A DNA stretch of 64,000 nucleotides from an uncultured Prevotella sp. (GCA_900553595.1 USEC01000005.1:1-64000); one strand, 5' to 3'; shown: positions 17,738 to 26,625, counted from the first letter of the stretch. Notes: generated by a model from the letters alone, not told the origin. Translations and numbers: made by a program.

Positions 17738-18415
17738 TTATTTGTCCAACAAATCGGGGCGCAGACGCTGCGTGCGCTCCATTGCCTGTTCCATTTCCCA
17801 ATTCTTTATTTTTGCTTCATTTCCGCTCAACAGTATGTCGGGCACCTTCCATCCCTTGTAGTCGGCAGGGCGCGTATATATCGGAGCAGAAAGCATATCG
17901 TCCTGAAAGCAGTCGCTGAGCGCACTCTGTTCGTCGCCAATCACTCCGGGGACGATGCGCACAATGGCGTCGGCCATCACTGCGGCGGCGAGCTCGCCGC
18001 CCGTAAGCACGTAGTCGCCGATGCTTATTTCGCGCGTAATGAGGTGGTCGCGCACGCGCTGGTCTATTCCCTTGTAATGGCCGCAGAGTATTATGATGTT
18101 GCCTTTCATAGAGAGGTCGTTGGCGACATGCTGGTCGAATTTCTCGCCATCGGGCGATGTGAATATCACTTCGTCGTAGTCGCGCTCGGCCTTCAGCGCC
18201 GAGATGCAGCGGTCGATGGGTTCGCACTGCATCACCATGCCCGCAAATCCTCCGTAGGGATAGTCGTCCACACGGCGCCATTTGTCCGCCGAATAGTCGC
18301 GCAGGTTGTGCAGATGTATTTCCGCCAGCCCCTTCTTCTGGGCGCGGGCAAGAATTGACTCGTTGATGAAGCCCTCAAGCATTTCGGGCAAAACGGTTAT
18401 AATGTCTATTCTCAT
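17738..18415 (-). CDS. trmD: tRNA (guanine-N1)-methyltransferase
   Basis: TrmD methylates G37 of several tRNAs using S-adenosylmethionine and prevents frameshifting. The 225-residue protein begins MRIDIITVLPEMLEGF. It contains NDLSMKGNIIILCGHYKGIDQRV and the trefoil-knot SAM-binding segment GDYVLTGGELAAAVMADA. The longest frame starts 24 bases further upstream, but homology starts at the ATG at 18415. A long inverted-repeat element ends only about 15 bases upstream of this ATG and may have displaced the original leader. Catalytic Asp and Arg residues in the C-terminal region are plausible but not individually assigned. Confidence 0.95.
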   Translation of the reverse strand: MRIDIITVLPEMLEGFINESILARAQKKGLAEIHLHNLRDYSADKWRRVDDYPYGGFAGMVMQCEPIDRCISALKAERDYDEVIFTSPDGEKFDQHVANDLSMKGNIIILCGHYKGIDQRVRDHLITREISIGDYVLTGGELAAAVMADAIVRIVPGVIGDEQSALSDCFQDDMLSAPIYTRPADYKGWKVPDILLSGNEAKIKNWEMEQAMERTQRLRPDLLDK

Positions 18416-18429
18416 ATCAGTCAAAGTGA

Positions 18430-18596
18430 GGTGTGTCAAAATGGGAGTTAGCCGAAGTTATCGGAAGGTAATCCGCCTAAGGCGAATGAAGGTGACGGAC
18501 ATTACCATTAGCTTTCAATGGGTTCTGTTATTGTCCGTTATCTTCCTTTAACTTCCGGCGAAGCCTGACTTCCGATAAGTTCCGTTTTGACACACC
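18430..18596. repeat. MITE-like inverted repeat element upstream of trmD
   Basis: The 167-bp element is bounded by GGTGTGTCAAAA and TTTTGACACACC, a 12-bp perfect inverted repeat. The arms continue as imperfect complements (TTATCGGAAG, CGGACA-TTACC / CGGACAATAAC). There is no coding potential, and no target-site duplication could be identified. Confidence 0.65.
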
Positions 18597-18731
18597 CCGT
18601 TCGTGTTCGCTTTATAATGTTCTTACTGTTTTGTTTGCTATGGCAAATTTACTAAATTTCATCCATTCCACCAAGTCTGCCGCTGATAATCATTCCGCCG
18701 CACGCAATATGCGGCTGCCGGCAGCGGTTTT

Positions 18732-19469
18732 TCAGCTGTCCACCCCAAGCCCGAAAAGCGCGAAATCGGCACGCAACGGGTCGTCGGGAAAGACTTCGAG
18801 CATCACTTCGGTGAGACGCCGGGCAGCGTTCATCGATGCCGTACGGCTGCCGAGCAGCCCCATTGCGCACGCTTCCTGCAGCACATGGGTGTCAAGGGGC
18901 ATAATGAGCGTGCGCCGGTCGATGATGTCCTGCCACAGCCCCAAGTCCACCGGCGACCCGCTTCGCACCATCCATCTGAGGAACATGCACACCCTCTTGC
19001 ACGCCGACACCGCATTCTTAGGCACCACCTTGCCTGCGCCGTGTGCGGCGAAGTAGCGGCATAGAGCCTCCACCGCTTCTGCTCCTGTGGCAGCATTGCG
19101 GCTGATGTACTCCTTCATGCTGCCGTATTCGCCGAGCATGGCCTCGTAAGCCGCCAGCAGGCAGCATATATCGTGACAGGTGTAAAGGCGGTAGAAGCAG
19201 TCGGGCGTGTCGGGAACGCTGTTGCGCCAGGCACCCGACTGCACCCAACGGTGCACTTCGCCGCGCGAGGCATCAAGCAGACTTTGTATCTTAGGGAAGA
19301 ACTGTTTGCGCGAGCCGTAGCTCAGGCACGACGCAATGAAGGCCATCGCCTCCTGGTTGTCAGCCCCCTCGACGTTGTGCATGAAACGGCTCGGATCGGC
19401 TTTCAGAAAGTCGACGGTCTCGTATTTTTCTGCCAATGAGATTATGCGTTGCCTTGTTTCTTTTTCCAT
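18732..19469 (-). CDS. TIGR02757 (DUF2400) family protein
   Basis: This 245-residue conserved protein of unknown molecular role belongs to the TIGR02757 family seen in many Bacteroidetes. Its motifs include ADNQEAMAFIASCLSYGSRK near the N-terminus and FLRWMVRSGSPVDLGLWQDI, with PLDTHVLQEACAMGLL in the C-terminal half. These suggest a HhH-type or DNA-glycosylase-like helical fold (an inference from the pattern). A GTG 9 bases upstream could also start translation; I prefer the ATG at 19469. Its neighbours do not suggest a pathway. Confidence 0.8.
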   Translation of the reverse strand: MEKETRQRIISLAEKYETVDFLKADPSRFMHNVEGADNQEAMAFIASCLSYGSRKQFFPKIQSLLDASRGEVHRWVQSGAWRNSVPDTPDCFYRLYTCHDICCLLAAYEAMLGEYGSMKEYISRNAATGAEAVEALCRYFAAHGAGKVVPKNAVSACKRVCMFLRWMVRSGSPVDLGLWQDIIDRRTLIMPLDTHVLQEACAMGLLGSRTASMNAARRLTEVMLEVFPDDPLRADFALFGLGVDS

Positions 19470-19626
19470 AAATTCCACATTATTATATTATAGGGGCCTC
19501 GTCTGTCGGCGGTACGTCTTCTGCCGACGGCTCACGCCCCCGTATTCAAGGAGTGCCGACATACGGTCGGGCAACCGGCCAGGAATGCTTGCCGACACAA
19601 CCGCCCGCAAGACGAAATTCCAGGGC

Positions 19627-19720
19627 AAAAAAAAAGCGACAGCCTTCACAGGCGACCGCTTCAAATCTTCAATAGGTATTAGCCTTTCTTTAAGGTAAAA
19701 AGATTGTTTTCAGGATAACT
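19627..19720 (-). ncRNA. Candidate small RNA with own promoter and terminator
   Basis: An exact TTTG-N19-TATCTTTG promoter (19725-19755) fires into a stretch of about 94 bases with no ORF. The stretch ends in the hairpin AGCGGTCGCC-TGTGAA-GGCTGTCGCT plus eight T. A small internal hairpin (CCTT-AAAG-AAGG type) is also present. It could instead be a leader with an early terminator for the TIGR02757 gene, whose start lies 160 bases beyond the terminator. Confidence 0.5.
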
Positions 19721-19724
19721 GTTG

Positions 19725-19755
19725 CAAAGATATTACAATTTTACGAGTTATCAAA
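19725..19755 (-). promoter_or_regulatory. Promoter of the candidate small RNA
   Basis: On the minus strand TTTG (19752-19755), 19 bases, TATCTTTG (19725-19732) is an exact match to the Bacteroidetes consensus. Confidence 0.75.
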
Positions 19756-19977
19756 ATTTTTAAGTAAGTTTTTTTGAAAAAATGTATTGTGTTCCCACAC
19801 AATATTAAAAAAGTGTAAGCACAAATCTGGAAAAACACTTTTTTCCTACATTTTCCGACAACAGTCTGTAACATTGCCTATGCCTGCCACCACTCCGCCG
19901 GCAATGCCGCTGACGGCACTTCCAGCACGACCGGTTCTTAACCCGTGCAGAATTACACGTTGTTGGAAATTTATTTG

Positions 19978-19985
19978 TAATTTTG
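19978..19985 (+). promoter_or_regulatory. -7 box of the tyrosine phosphatase gene
   Basis: TAATTTTG lies 24 bases before the ATG at 20009, in a position typical of the other genes here. The -33 box is unclear. Confidence 0.5.
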
Positions 19986-20008
19986 CCGGCAGATAAAGAC
20001 GACATATT

Positions 20009-20497
20009 ATGAACGAAAAGAAAACTCTACGACAACACCGCCTGTTATTCATCTGCCTTGGCAACATCTGCCGGAGTCCGGCAGCCGAGGGCGTGATGAA
20101 GGCTCTCGCAAGCGCGGCAGGGCGGAGTGCCGACTTCCACATCGACTCGGCAGGCATTGGCGACTGGCATGTGGGACAGCTTCCCGACCCCCGTATGCGC
20201 AGGCGCGGAGCACTGCGGGGCTACAACTTCGACAGCCATGCACGGCAAATACGCCGCTCCGACTTCAAGGACTTCGATCTGCTGCTCGTCATGGACGCAT
20301 CGAACTTCACCACCGTGGGCGGCATGGCGGCATCGCCCGAAGAGCGCGAAAAAGTGGTGATGCTCACCGACTTCCTCACCCGTCACGACAACGTGAAGGC
20401 TGTGCCCGACCCCTATTACGGCGACGAAACCGACTTCGACTACGCTCTCGACCTCATAGAGGATGCGTGCAGCGGACTGCTCGACAGACTCGCCTGA
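20009..20497 (+). CDS. Low-molecular-weight protein-tyrosine-phosphatase
   Basis: This 162-residue cytoplasmic phosphatase has the C-x5-R-S signature in FICLGNICRSPAAEG (Cys16, Arg22). The general acid Asp lies in the VPDPYYGDETDFDYAL loop near residue 132, with the two Tyr typical of this family. All catalytic elements are intact. In other bacteria such enzymes often dephosphorylate tyrosine kinases of polysaccharide export, but no such kinase or export locus lies in this window. The gene is monocistronic and is followed by a repeat element. Confidence 0.93.
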   Translation: MNEKKTLRQHRLLFICLGNICRSPAAEGVMKALASAAGRSADFHIDSAGIGDWHVGQLPDPRMRRRGALRGYNFDSHARQIRRSDFKDFDLLLVMDASNFTTVGGMAASPEEREKVVMLTDFLTRHDNVKAVPDPYYGDETDFDYALDLIEDACSGLLDRLA

Positions 20498-20520
20498 AAA
20501 CCAAACGCTTTACAGTGCGC

Positions 20521-20610
20521 TTGAAAAGAAGCCTTGTTTGCACTCAAAAGAAGCCTTGTTTACATCGCAAAGAAGCCTTCTTTTGAGTGCAAACTAGGCT
20601 TCTTTTGAAA
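20521..20610. repeat. Four-unit palindromic repeat element, copy 2
   Basis: Four units occur: two AAAAGAAGCCTTGTTT, one AAAGAAGCCTTCTTTT and one AAACTAGGCTTCTTTT, spaced about 22 bases apart. It lies between the phosphatase gene and gdhA. Confidence 0.85.
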
Positions 20611-20748
20611 TCAACACGAAAACGCATCGGACACAAAGGCCATGCCGACAACAACGAAAGAATGCACATTTTTACTCTTTTAATGTACTTTTATTGTCAT
20701 TTAGTAATATTTTTACACTAAAATCTTACGTTATTCAGTTTATTTTCG

Positions 20749-20756
20749 TAATTTTG
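20749..20756 (+). promoter_or_regulatory. -7 box of gdhA
   Basis: TAATTTTG lies about 104 bases before the gdhA ATG, leaving a long leader. No leader peptide or strong hairpin was seen in it. Confidence 0.5.
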
Positions 20757-20859
20757 CGGACGAAAGTTACAGGCACCCTCAAGTTTTCAATAAAGATAAA
20801 AAGATTAAAAGACACATTGCATTCAATGTGGGACAACATTCATAAATCCAATAAAAAAA

Positions 20860-22194
20860 ATGAACGCATCAGAAACCGTGGAGCGTCTGAAGCAACGCTT
20901 CCCCAACGAGCCTGAGTATATACAGGCCGTCAGCCAGGTCCTCGGCACAATCGAGGACGAGTACAACCGTCACCCCGAATTCGACCGCGCCAACCTCATT
21001 GAACGCCTGTGCATCCCCGACCGCATCATCTCCTTCCGTGTGACATGGGTGGACGACAAGGGCAACGTGCAGACGAACATGGGCTACCGCATACAGCACA
21101 ACAACGCCATAGGCCCGTACAAAGGCGGCATACGCTTCCACTCTTCGGTGAATCCGTCCATTCTGAAGTTCCTCGCATTTGAACAGACATTCAAGAACTC
21201 GCTCACGACACTGCCTATGGGCGGCGCAAAAGGCGGTTCCGACTTCTCGCCACGAGGCAAGAGCAACGCCGAAGTGATGCGTTTCTGCCAGGCATTCATG
21301 AACGAACTCTACCGCCATATAGGTCCCGACGAGGATGTTCCGGCAGGCGACATCGGCGTAGGCGGACGCGAAGTGGGCTACATGTTCGGACAGTACAAGA
21401 AACTGACACACCAGTTTGTGGGCGTACTCACGGGCAAGGGACAGGAATTCGGAGGCTCGCTCATACGCCCCGAAGCCACAGGTTACGGCAATGTGTATTT
21501 CCTTGAGAACATGCTGCGCACACGCGGCATCGACATCAAAGGCAAGCGCGTACTCGTAAGCGGTTCGGGCAACGTGGCGCAATACACTGTTGAGAAACTC
21601 ATCGAACTGGGAGCCGTGCCAGTGACTCTCTCCGATTCCGACGGATACATATACGACCCCAACGGCATCGACGCCGAAAAGCTGGAATATGTCAAGGAAC
21701 TCAAGAACGTGGAACGCGGTCGCATACGCGAATATGCCGAGGAATACGGCGTGAAGTATGTGCCTGGCGCACGGCCGTGGAGCGAGAAAGCGCAGATAGC
21801 AATGCCTTCGGCGACACAGAACGAAATCGACGGCGACGACGCACGCACTCTCGTTGGCAACGGAATAATGGCAGTGAGCGAAGGCGCAAACATGCCTTCA
21901 ACACCCGAAGCCATCAAGGTGTTCCAGGAAGCAGGACTGCTCTACGCTCCTGGCAAGGCGGCAAACGCCGGCGGAGTGGCTGTGTCGGGACTCGAAATGA
22001 GCCAGAACTCCGAGCGTCTGCGCTGGACACGCGAGGAGGTTGATACCCGTCTGAAGATGATTATGAACGAGATTCACGAGAATTGCGTGAAGTACGGCAC
22101 ACAGCCCGACGGCTACATCAACTATGTGCGCGGCGCGAATGTCGCCGGATTCCTCAAAGTGGCGAAGGCGATGATGGCACAGGGAATCGTGTAG
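20860..22194 (+). CDS. gdhA: Glutamate dehydrogenase (probably NADP-specific)
   Basis: GdhA converts 2-oxoglutarate and ammonia to glutamate, the main ammonia-assimilation route in many Bacteroidales. The 444-residue length is that of the hexameric small type. Family motifs include GPYKGGIRFHSSVNPSILKF, the active-site LPMGGAKGGSDF (catalytic Lys), VPAGDIGVGGREVGYMFGQ and the dinucleotide-binding VSGSGNVAQYTVEKL. NADP preference is inferred from closeness to the gut-bacterial NADP type. The gene stands alone, with a promoter box 104 bases upstream. Confidence 0.96.
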   Translation: MNASETVERLKQRFPNEPEYIQAVSQVLGTIEDEYNRHPEFDRANLIERLCIPDRIISFRVTWVDDKGNVQTNMGYRIQHNNAIGPYKGGIRFHSSVNPSILKFLAFEQTFKNSLTTLPMGGAKGGSDFSPRGKSNAEVMRFCQAFMNELYRHIGPDEDVPAGDIGVGGREVGYMFGQYKKLTHQFVGVLTGKGQEFGGSLIRPEATGYGNVYFLENMLRTRGIDIKGKRVLVSGSGNVAQYTVEKLIELGAVPVTLSDSDGYIYDPNGIDAEKLEYVKELKNVERGRIREYAEEYGVKYVPGARPWSEKAQIAMPSATQNEIDGDDARTLVGNGIMAVSEGANMPSTPEAIKVFQEAGLLYAPGKAANAGGVAVSGLEMSQNSERLRWTREEVDTRLKMIMNEIHENCVKYGTQPDGYINYVRGANVAGFLKVAKAMMAQGIV

Positions 22195-22273
22195 GAACAG
22201 TCCGTAAAGAAGCTAACTGGAAGCGGGTGAATCCCTACCTCGGCCAAATACGGCCTTGACGCACTCCCCACCG

Positions 22274-23233
22274 TCAGAAACATAACTCCGCAACAAGAGG
22301 CAGATGGTCGCTGAATCCGTCAAGATAACGTGGTCCGAGGTAGTTGCGGCGGGGTTGCACGCCGCCGTATTTGTCGTCCTTTACAAGCAGGAAAGGCGCA
22401 TCGTTCACCCGGCATCCCACCACTTTCGGAAGCATGGGGAGGCTCACCACGATGTGGTCGAGACTCCCCCACTCGCCCTGATAGCGGTAAGTGCCGCGCG
22501 CACCGTTGCTGCCCGTAGCCGAAGAGGATATGTCCGCCATGCCGGCGGAGCACACTATGCGCACGCTTTCCGACGAGGAATAGTCGTTGAAGTCGCCCGT
22601 CACGATGATATTGGCATTCGGTTTTGCCTCACGGACAGAATCGACAAGCTCACGTATCTGCGTCGCCACCTGGCGGCGGAAAGGCCGTGACTGCGCTTCG
22701 CCGCCCCGTCGGCTCGGCAGATGCGCCACAACGACATGGAGAGTATCGCCCGATGCCACCCTGCCCTCGGCGTAAAGCAGATTGCGGGTGGGGCGCATTC
22801 CCTCCACAAGGCGTATGCCTATCTGCCGTTGGGAGAGCAGGCTGAACGTGAACGGCGAATACATCAGAGCCACATCAATGCCGCGTTCGTCGGGCGAAGA
22901 GGTCATTATGTATTCGTAACGGGCTTTGCGCAAGAGGCTGCGGCGTGTCAGGTCGTGCATGACGCTGTCGTTTTCCACCTCGCACAGAGCCACAAGGTCG
23001 GGCAGTTGCCAAGGGTTTCCGGATGCATTGCCGCCCTTCTTCTCCCCGCACGATATTATGGTCTGACCCACACGGTTCAGTTTCCGCCAGTAACGGGAGG
23101 GTGTCCAGTGGTAGGACCCGTCGGAAAGAAACTCGGTATCGTTCTTCAACGAGTCGTGCCGACAGTCGAAAAGGTTCTCACAATTCAGTTCCACGAACGT
23201 GAAGATTGAGAGCAACAGCATAGGTATTGTCAT
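22274..23233 (-). CDS. Endonuclease/exonuclease/phosphatase family protein
   Basis: This 319-residue protein has the EEP fold. Visible motifs are VELNCENLFD (metal-binding Asn and Glu), ALCEVEND, VALMYSP, VVVAHLPSRRGGEA, IIVTGDFNDYSS (Asp-x-Asn) and GFSDHLPLVAEL (the final Asp-His pair). All catalytic positions of the Mg-dependent family are present. A short hydrophobic N-terminus (PMLLLSIFTF) suggests export. The longest frame uses a TTG; I take the ATG at 23233. It may be an exported nuclease or a phosphodiesterase acting on small substrates, which sequence alone cannot decide. Confidence 0.87.
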   Translation of the reverse strand: MTIPMLLLSIFTFVELNCENLFDCRHDSLKNDTEFLSDGSYHWTPSRYWRKLNRVGQTIISCGEKKGGNASGNPWQLPDLVALCEVENDSVMHDLTRRSLLRKARYEYIMTSSPDERGIDVALMYSPFTFSLLSQRQIGIRLVEGMRPTRNLLYAEGRVASGDTLHVVVAHLPSRRGGEAQSRPFRRQVATQIRELVDSVREAKPNANIIVTGDFNDYSSSESVRIVCSAGMADISSSATGSNGARGTYRYQGEWGSLDHIVVSLPMLPKVVGCRVNDAPFLLVKDDKYGGVQPRRNYLGPRYLDGFSDHLPLVAELCF

Positions 23234-23350
23234 AAAACGCAATATTTTATCATCAGATTATTCAGCACGCAAAGTTACGAAAAACAACCCAACCGTGCAA
23301 CTGTTGGGGAGAAGCAAAAAGGCGCTGAAAACCAGGCAGTACACCACACG

Positions 23351-23440
23351 TTTGAAAAGAAGCCTTGTTTGCAGTCAAAAGAAGCCTTGTTTACAAACAA
23401 AAGAAGCCTTGTTTGCAAGTAAAACAAGGCTTCTTTTCAA
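23351..23440. repeat. Four-unit palindromic repeat element, copy 3
   Basis: Three AAAAGAAGCCTTGTTT units are followed by one inverted unit (AAAACAAGGCTTCTTTT), with spacing of 22-23 bases. It lies between the EEP gene start and the DAHP synthase stop. Confidence 0.85.
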
Positions 23441-23494
23441 TCCATACCCATTTTGGTTGGATTCCACATCATTTATGCCGTCAGACCTGACGCA

Positions 23495-24559
23495 CTACTG
23501 ATTGATTATTTCCATCTGCTGGCGCACCGACTCTTCATGCACTTCCTCGAAGATTTTACGCACGAAGTCGGGGTCCATTCCGCACAAGACTCCCTGCGCA
23601 CCACGCTTGTTTTGTATCTCATTATAGCGCACTGTCTGCAACACCGTCATGTTGTGTTCCTTCTTGTACTGCCCTATCTCGCGGCAGACACGCATACGTT
23701 TGGCGAGAAGTTCCATGAGCTGGTTGTCGAGTTCGTCTATCTGCTTGCGCAATTCATGAATGCCTTCGGTCGTGACCGAGCCGTCGCGGATGACAAGGAG
23801 ACCCAGAATGTAGTCGAGGACATCGGGAGTAACCTGCTGTTTGGCATCGCTCCACGCCTCATCGGGCGAACAATGGCTCTCGACAATAAGCCCGTCGAAG
23901 CCCAAATCCATAGCCTGCTGGCAGAGAGGGGCGATGAGTTCGCGGCGGCCTCCTATGTGGCTTGGGTCGCAGATGATGGGCAGATTGGGTATGCGGCGGC
24001 GCAGTTCGATTGGAATCTGCCATGTGGGCGCGTTGCGGTATATCTTGTTGTCGTAACTTGAGAAGCCCCGATGTATGGCCGCTATGCGTGTTATTCCGGC
24101 CTGATTGATGCGTTCCATCGCCCCAATCCACAGTTCAAGGTCGGGGTTTACGGGGTTCTTCACAAACACGACAGCGTCGGTTCCCCTCAGACTGTCGGCG
24201 AGAGCCTGCATCGCAAAAGGGTTTGCCGAAGTGCGGGCACCCACCCAAAGGATGTCGATGCCGTATTTCAATGCCAGCTCCACATGCTCCGGTGTCGCCA
24301 CTTCTGTCGCTACAAGCATTCCGGTCTCCTGCTTGACGCGCTGCAACCACGGCAGTGCCTGTTCGCCGTTACCCTCGAATCCGCCCGGTTTTGTGCGTGG
24401 TTTCCACACTCCTGCACGGTAAATCCTGCATCCGCGCGATGCCAATTGGTGAGCGGTAGTGATGACCTGCTCTTCGGTTTCAGCCGAACACGGACCGGCA
24501 ATGACAAACGGCCGCTCCTTGTCGCTCGGCAGATTAAGTGGCTTTAAATTCAGTTCCAT
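23495..24559 (-). CDS. aroF: Bifunctional DAHP synthase/chorismate mutase
   Basis: This 354-residue fusion catalyses the first step of the shikimate pathway and the first step towards Phe/Tyr. Residues 1-260 form a DAHP synthase of the type I KDO8PS-like subgroup: FVIAGPCSAETEEQV, ATEVATPEHVELALKYGIDI, VKNPVNPDLELW and PIICDPSHIGG. Residues about 268-354 form an AroQ-type chorismate mutase (LRKQIDELDNQLMELLAKRM). It is the last gene of the Phe operon, 15 bases after the aminotransferase gene. The mutase domain may also give the synthase allosteric control, as in related fusions. No tyrA follows it here. Confidence 0.94.
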   Translation of the reverse strand: MELNLKPLNLPSDKERPFVIAGPCSAETEEQVITTAHQLASRGCRIYRAGVWKPRTKPGGFEGNGEQALPWLQRVKQETGMLVATEVATPEHVELALKYGIDILWVGARTSANPFAMQALADSLRGTDAVVFVKNPVNPDLELWIGAMERINQAGITRIAAIHRGFSSYDNKIYRNAPTWQIPIELRRRIPNLPIICDPSHIGGRRELIAPLCQQAMDLGFDGLIVESHCSPDEAWSDAKQQVTPDVLDYILGLLVIRDGSVTTEGIHELRKQIDELDNQLMELLAKRMRVCREIGQYKKEHNMTVLQTVRYNEIQNKRGAQGVLCGMDPDFVRKIFEEVHEESVRQQMEIINQ

Positions 24560-24574
24560 AGTAGTATTGTTTCT

Positions 24575-25798
24575 TTATTTTCTGTTCATGTTGTTTATTC
24601 TTTCAAGTGCTTCGCGCATCTTCGCCTCCTTTGCACAAAGGCTTATGCGTATGTAGCGTGCTCCGTTCGACCCGAATATGAATCCCGGCGTGATGAAGAC
24701 ACGCGCCTTGTGAAGCACTTTCTCGGTGAGTTGTTCGGCGTCGGCACACTCCTCCGGAATCCGTCCCCATAGGAACATGCCCACCTGTGAGGCGTCGTAT
24801 GTGCAGCCGAGAGCCTGCATTATGCATTCGGCAATGTCGCGACGGCGACGATAAATGTTTATATTCGCCTCGCGGTGCCACTCCTCGGTGTTGGTGTTAT
24901 AGGCTTCTGCGGCAGCGAGTTGCAGTCCGCGGAATGTCCCCGAATCGATGTTGCTCTTTATTTTGAGAATCCATGAGATGAAAACGGGGTTGCTTACGCA
25001 CATCCCGATGCGCCATCCCGGCATGTTATGACTCTTCGACATGGAGTTGAACTCAATGCAGCAGTCCTTCGCTCCTGGTATCTGCATGAGCGACATGGGA
25101 TGTTCGTTGAGGATGAACGAGTAGGGATTGTCGTTCACCACCACTATGCCATGCCTGCGGGCAAACTCCACCAGGCGCTCGTAGGTGTCACGTCGGGCGT
25201 TGCCTCCGGTGGGCATATTTGGGTAATTCGTCCACATAAGCTTCACACGCGAGAGGTCCATGCTCTCCAGTTCGTCGAAGTCGGGCTGCCAACCATTGTC
25301 CTCCCGCAGGTTATAGTTCACCACTTCGGCTCCGAGAATGCGGCTGAGTGCGGTGTAAGTGGGATAGCCCGGATTGGGCACGAGCACCTGTTCGCCCGGA
25401 TTCACGAATGCAAGCGTGACATGAAGTATGCCTTCCTTCGAGCCAATGAGTGGCTGGATTTCGGTCAAGGCATCGAGTTTCACGCCATACCAACGCTCAT
25501 AAAACCCTGCCATGGCACGCCGTAGTTCTGGCGTTCCCACTGTGGGTTGGTAGCCGTGGGCATCGTCACGCGCCGCCACTTCGCACAGTTTGCTTATTGT
25601 CTGAGGCGAAGGCGGCATGTCGGGCGAACCTATCGCGAGCGAGATGATGTCCTGTCCCTGTGCGTTAAGTGCCGCCACTTCCTTGAGTTTGCGGCTGAAA
25701 TAGTATTCCTGCACTGCCGAAAGACGCTTGGCAGGAGCGATTTTCACATTATTCTGAATCGGTGTTGTTTCCATAGTCAAGAGCTTTTTAAAGTTCAT
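24575..25798 (-). CDS. Class I/II aminotransferase of the Phe operon
   Basis: This 407-residue PLP enzyme probably acts on phenylpyruvate or another aromatic keto acid. The N-terminal signature is VQEYYFSRKLKEVAALN. Other signatures are SLAIGSPDMPPS, NPGYPTY, the Asn-Asp pair in VVNDNPYSFIL, and the PLP lysine in EFNSMSKSHNMPGWRIG. The start at 25798 overlaps the pheA stop in ATGA, indicating coupling. An internal ATG at 25774 is an alternative. Position between prephenate dehydratase and DAHP synthase supports an aromatic aminotransferase, but LL-diaminopimelate aminotransferase-like enzymes look similar. Confidence 0.88.
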   Translation of the reverse strand: MNFKKLLTMETTPIQNNVKIAPAKRLSAVQEYYFSRKLKEVAALNAQGQDIISLAIGSPDMPPSPQTISKLCEVAARDDAHGYQPTVGTPELRRAMAGFYERWYGVKLDALTEIQPLIGSKEGILHVTLAFVNPGEQVLVPNPGYPTYTALSRILGAEVVNYNLREDNGWQPDFDELESMDLSRVKLMWTNYPNMPTGGNARRDTYERLVEFARRHGIVVVNDNPYSFILNEHPMSLMQIPGAKDCCIEFNSMSKSHNMPGWRIGMCVSNPVFISWILKIKSNIDSGTFRGLQLAAAEAYNTNTEEWHREANINIYRRRRDIAECIMQALGCTYDASQVGMFLWGRIPEECADAEQLTEKVLHKARVFITPGFIFGSNGARYIRISLCAKEAKMREALERINNMNRK

Positions 25799-26625
25799 TT
25801 TCCAATGTATTCTCCCAGAATCCTGAGCGAACGGGTGAGCGGTATTATCGCATCGATGCTCTGACGATAGCGTGTGAGGCTGTCGAAGGTGAGATCGACA
25901 TAGAACAGATACTCCCATTCGCAACCGATGACGGGCAACGACTGTATCTTGGTGAGGTTTATTCCGTAGAACGAAAGGATGGTAAGCACTTTTGAAAGAC
26001 TGCCCTCTTCGTGTGCGACATGAAACACAAGACTCGCCTTATCTGTCTGTTCCAAGGGTCGGAGGAAGTCGGCCTTGCTGGGATTGCACACCACGAGGAA
26101 GCGAGTGTAGTTGTGCTTGTTGTCCTGAATCTGGTCCTGCAGCACCTTAAGTCCGTATAACCGCGCCGCCGAGGCATTGCAGATGGCTGCCATACCGTGG
26201 CACTTGTACTTGCTTATATATTCCGCCGAGCCTGCCGTGTCCTCTGCTTCGACAGCCTTTATCTGCGGATGATTGGCGAGAAAGGCGTTGCACTGCGCCA
26301 GAGCCACGGGGTGAGAGTGTACCTCTGTGATGTCGGTCCAGTCGTCGTCGGGCAGACAACAGATGCAATGCTCAATGTGCAGCTTGTGCTCTCCCACCAC
26401 CGTCGCGTCGGAGGCACGCAGCAGTTCGTAGTTGTGCAGGAGGCTTCCGGCGATGGTGTTCTCTATGGCTGTCATGCCGATGACCGTCGGGTCGCGCCGT
26501 ATATTCTCATAGACCTGCTCGAAAGTGGAACAGTAGATGAGCTGAATCTGCTCGCCCCCGAAGTACTGGTGGGCTGCAATGTCGTGGAAAGAGCCTTGAA
26601 AGCCCTGTATTGCTATTCTTTTCAT
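25795..26625 (-). CDS. pheA: Prephenate dehydratase
   Basis: This 276-residue enzyme converts prephenate to phenylpyruvate. The catalytic domain (1-185) begins IAIQGFQGSFHDIAAHQYF, with TAIENTIAGSLLHNYELL and the family Thr-Arg-Phe motif in NYTRFLVV. An ACT domain follows (about 195-270). The ESRP motif that senses Phe in many homologues reads KIQSLPVIG here. It has no fused chorismate mutase; that activity sits on the DAHP synthase. It is the first structural gene behind a Phe-rich leader peptide and attenuator, so expression is likely controlled by charged tRNA-Phe. Confidence 0.95.
   Translation of the reverse strand: MKRIAIQGFQGSFHDIAAHQYFGGEQIQLIYCSTFEQVYENIRRDPTVIGMTAIENTIAGSLLHNYELLRASDATVVGEHKLHIEHCICCLPDDDWTDITEVHSHPVALAQCNAFLANHPQIKAVEAEDTAGSAEYISKYKCHGMAAICNASAARLYGLKVLQDQIQDNKHNYTRFLVVCNPSKADFLRPLEQTDKASLVFHVAHEEGSLSKVLTILSFYGINLTKIQSLPVIGCEWEYLFYVDLTFDSLTRYRQSIDAIIPLTRSLRILGEYIGK

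Noticed and set aside
22195..22273. Terminator hairpin between gdhA and the EEP gene
   Set aside because: Only weak pairing (CGGCC...GGCCG) with no T run; not listed as a feature.
23199..23501. Short frames across repeat elements (also 27839-28195, 54226-54510, 39691-40017)
   Set aside because: They read through the repeat units in several frames and give low-complexity Lys/Leu/Gln-rich peptides. No start signal or family support.
24575..25924. Start of the aminotransferase at 25924
   Set aside because: This would overlap the pheA coding sequence by more than 100 bases; homology begins after 25798.
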